The translations under genes and the position numbers were made by a program. From the NCBI GenBank assembly GCA_019247135.1, contig JAFAPL010000078.1:1-7138 (forward strand): a stretch of DNA of 7,138 nt. Reading direction: 5' to 3'. Shown piece by piece: positions 6,633 through 7,138 of the stretch (positions are counted from its first letter, which is position 1; each line of letters opens with the position of its first letter). The stretch comes from Chloroflexota bacterium (GTDB lineage: Bacteria; Chloroflexota; UBA6077; CF-72). The notes under the pieces are model-generated. The model worked only from the letters and a program-made list of their open reading frames with translations, ran no database searches and was not told the origin of the DNA.

Positions 6633-6638
6633 ATGCTA
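6633..6638 (-). promoter_or_regulatory. Putative -10 element of the leaderless purK promoter
   Basis: The reverse strand reads TAGCAT, a TANNNT-type -10, ending exactly seven bases before the purK ATG at 6625. No Shine-Dalgarno fits in the gap. I see no convincing -35 upstream. No PurR-type operator or purine riboswitch could be seen in the 81-base spacer. Confidence 0.5.
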
Positions 6639-6691
6639 ACTCACATCACCAGGACGGGGCGGCGGCCGATTGCCCGAAATTCCGACCAATT

Positions 6692-6700
6692 TGGTATGAT
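6692..6700 (+). promoter_or_regulatory. Extended -10 of the leaderless cysteine desulfurase promoter
   Basis: TGG followed by TATGAT is an extended -10 with five of six consensus bases in the hexamer. It ends six bases before the GTG at 6707, leaving no room for a ribosome binding site. TTGCCC (6670-6675) is a candidate -35 at 19 bases, longer than usual. It sits back to back with the purK -10, which is 57 bases away, so the two promoters share one short spacer. Confidence 0.55.
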
Positions 6701-6706
6701 TTCGAC

Positions 6707-7138
6707 GTGCTCAAAGTTGAATCGTCCAGGGCCACGCCGCTCAACGTTGAGCGCATCCGTGCCGACTTCCCGATCCTCACGCGCGAGATCAACGGCCACC
6801 CTCTCGTTTACCTCGACAACGCCGCCAGCACGCAGAAGCCGCGTCAGGTCATCGATGCCCTGGTCGATTTCTATACGCGCATCAATGCCAACGTGCATCG
6901 CGGTGTCCACACCCTGAGCGTCGAAGCCACCGACGCCTACGAGGCCTCCCGTGAGCGCATCGGTCGTTTCATTGGCACCGATGATCCCGACGAGATCGTG
7001 TTCGTGCGGAACGCAACCGAAGGCCTGAACCTGGTCGCGGTGTGTTGGGGTCGCGAAAACCTGAAGCCCGGCGACGAACTGCTGGCCAGCACCCTCGAGC
7101 ATCACTCGAACCTTGTGCCCTGGCAACGCGTCGCCCAG
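6707..7138 (+). CDS. sufS: SufS/Csd-type cysteine desulfurase, N-terminal part (runs off right edge)
   Basis: PLP enzyme that takes sulfur from cysteine, leaving alanine, and hands it as a persulfide to Fe-S cluster assembly. The first 144 codons are present, out of about 400-420 usual. Group II (SufS/CsdA) features are RADFPIL (18-24), LDNAASTQKP (36-45), NANVHRGVHTLS (60-71), NATEGLN (102-108) and LEHHSNLVPW (130-139), which carries the His that stacks on the PLP ring. The PLP lysine and the catalytic cysteine loop lie beyond the edge. The start is GTG 6707, chosen from the -10 hexamer six bases upstream and because RADFPIL follows at the usual distance. The frame extends a little upstream but without a better start. 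Whether sufU, sufB, sufC or sufD follow cannot be seen, so sufS is preferred over csd by similarity only. Confidence 0.93.
   Translation, partial: MLKVESSRATPLNVERIRADFPILTREINGHPLVYLDNAASTQKPRQVIDALVDFYTRINANVHRGVHTLSVEATDAYEASRERIGRFIGTDDPDEIVFVRNATEGLNLVAVCWGRENLKPGDELLASTLEHHSNLVPWQRVAQ

Overview
The window is a stretch of ordinary chromosomal housekeeping genes from a GC-rich bacterium. Codon third positions are mostly G or C, and long antisense open frames shadow most genes. Three genes have a TANNNT-type -10 hexamer only 6 or 7 bases before their start codon, the layout of leaderless transcription seen in Actinobacteria, Deinococcus and relatives. The GroEL N-terminus and the deaminase motifs would fit a Chloroflexota/Dormibacterota-like or actinobacterial-type lineage. 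That placement is an inference from memory of protein families and is not firm. I see no rRNA, tRNA, CRISPR array, insertion sequence or prophage gene.

Layout. Bases 1-1169 (minus strand) hold the groES-groEL chaperonin operon; groEL runs off the left edge. A 147-base divergent spacer with several small repeats separates it from a plus-strand run. That run contains an adenosine-deaminase-superfamily enzyme (1317-2303), a small unknown protein with a possible zinc site and an acidic tail (2349-2699), a ThDP-dependent enzyme of the acetolactate synthase superfamily (2821-4467), and a small four-helix membrane protein (4637-5005). The last of these converges on and overlaps by 20 bases the minus-strand purK-purE operon (4986-6625). 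Divergent from purK across 81 bases is a SufS-type cysteine desulfurase (6707 onward), cut by the right edge.

How the genes relate. purK and purE carry out the two-step carboxylation of AIR in purine synthesis and are probably translationally coupled. The deaminase may act in purine salvage or a related pathway, but its active-site motifs differ from classical adenosine deaminase and its substrate is open. groES/groEL encode the folding chamber, and SufS would supply sulfur for Fe-S clusters. I found no evidence of a new multi-gene system. The most interesting signals are the repeated leaderless-promoter geometry, the atypical deaminase motifs, the orphan ThDP enzyme with a chain of tiny overlapping frames before it, and the small Cys/His protein.
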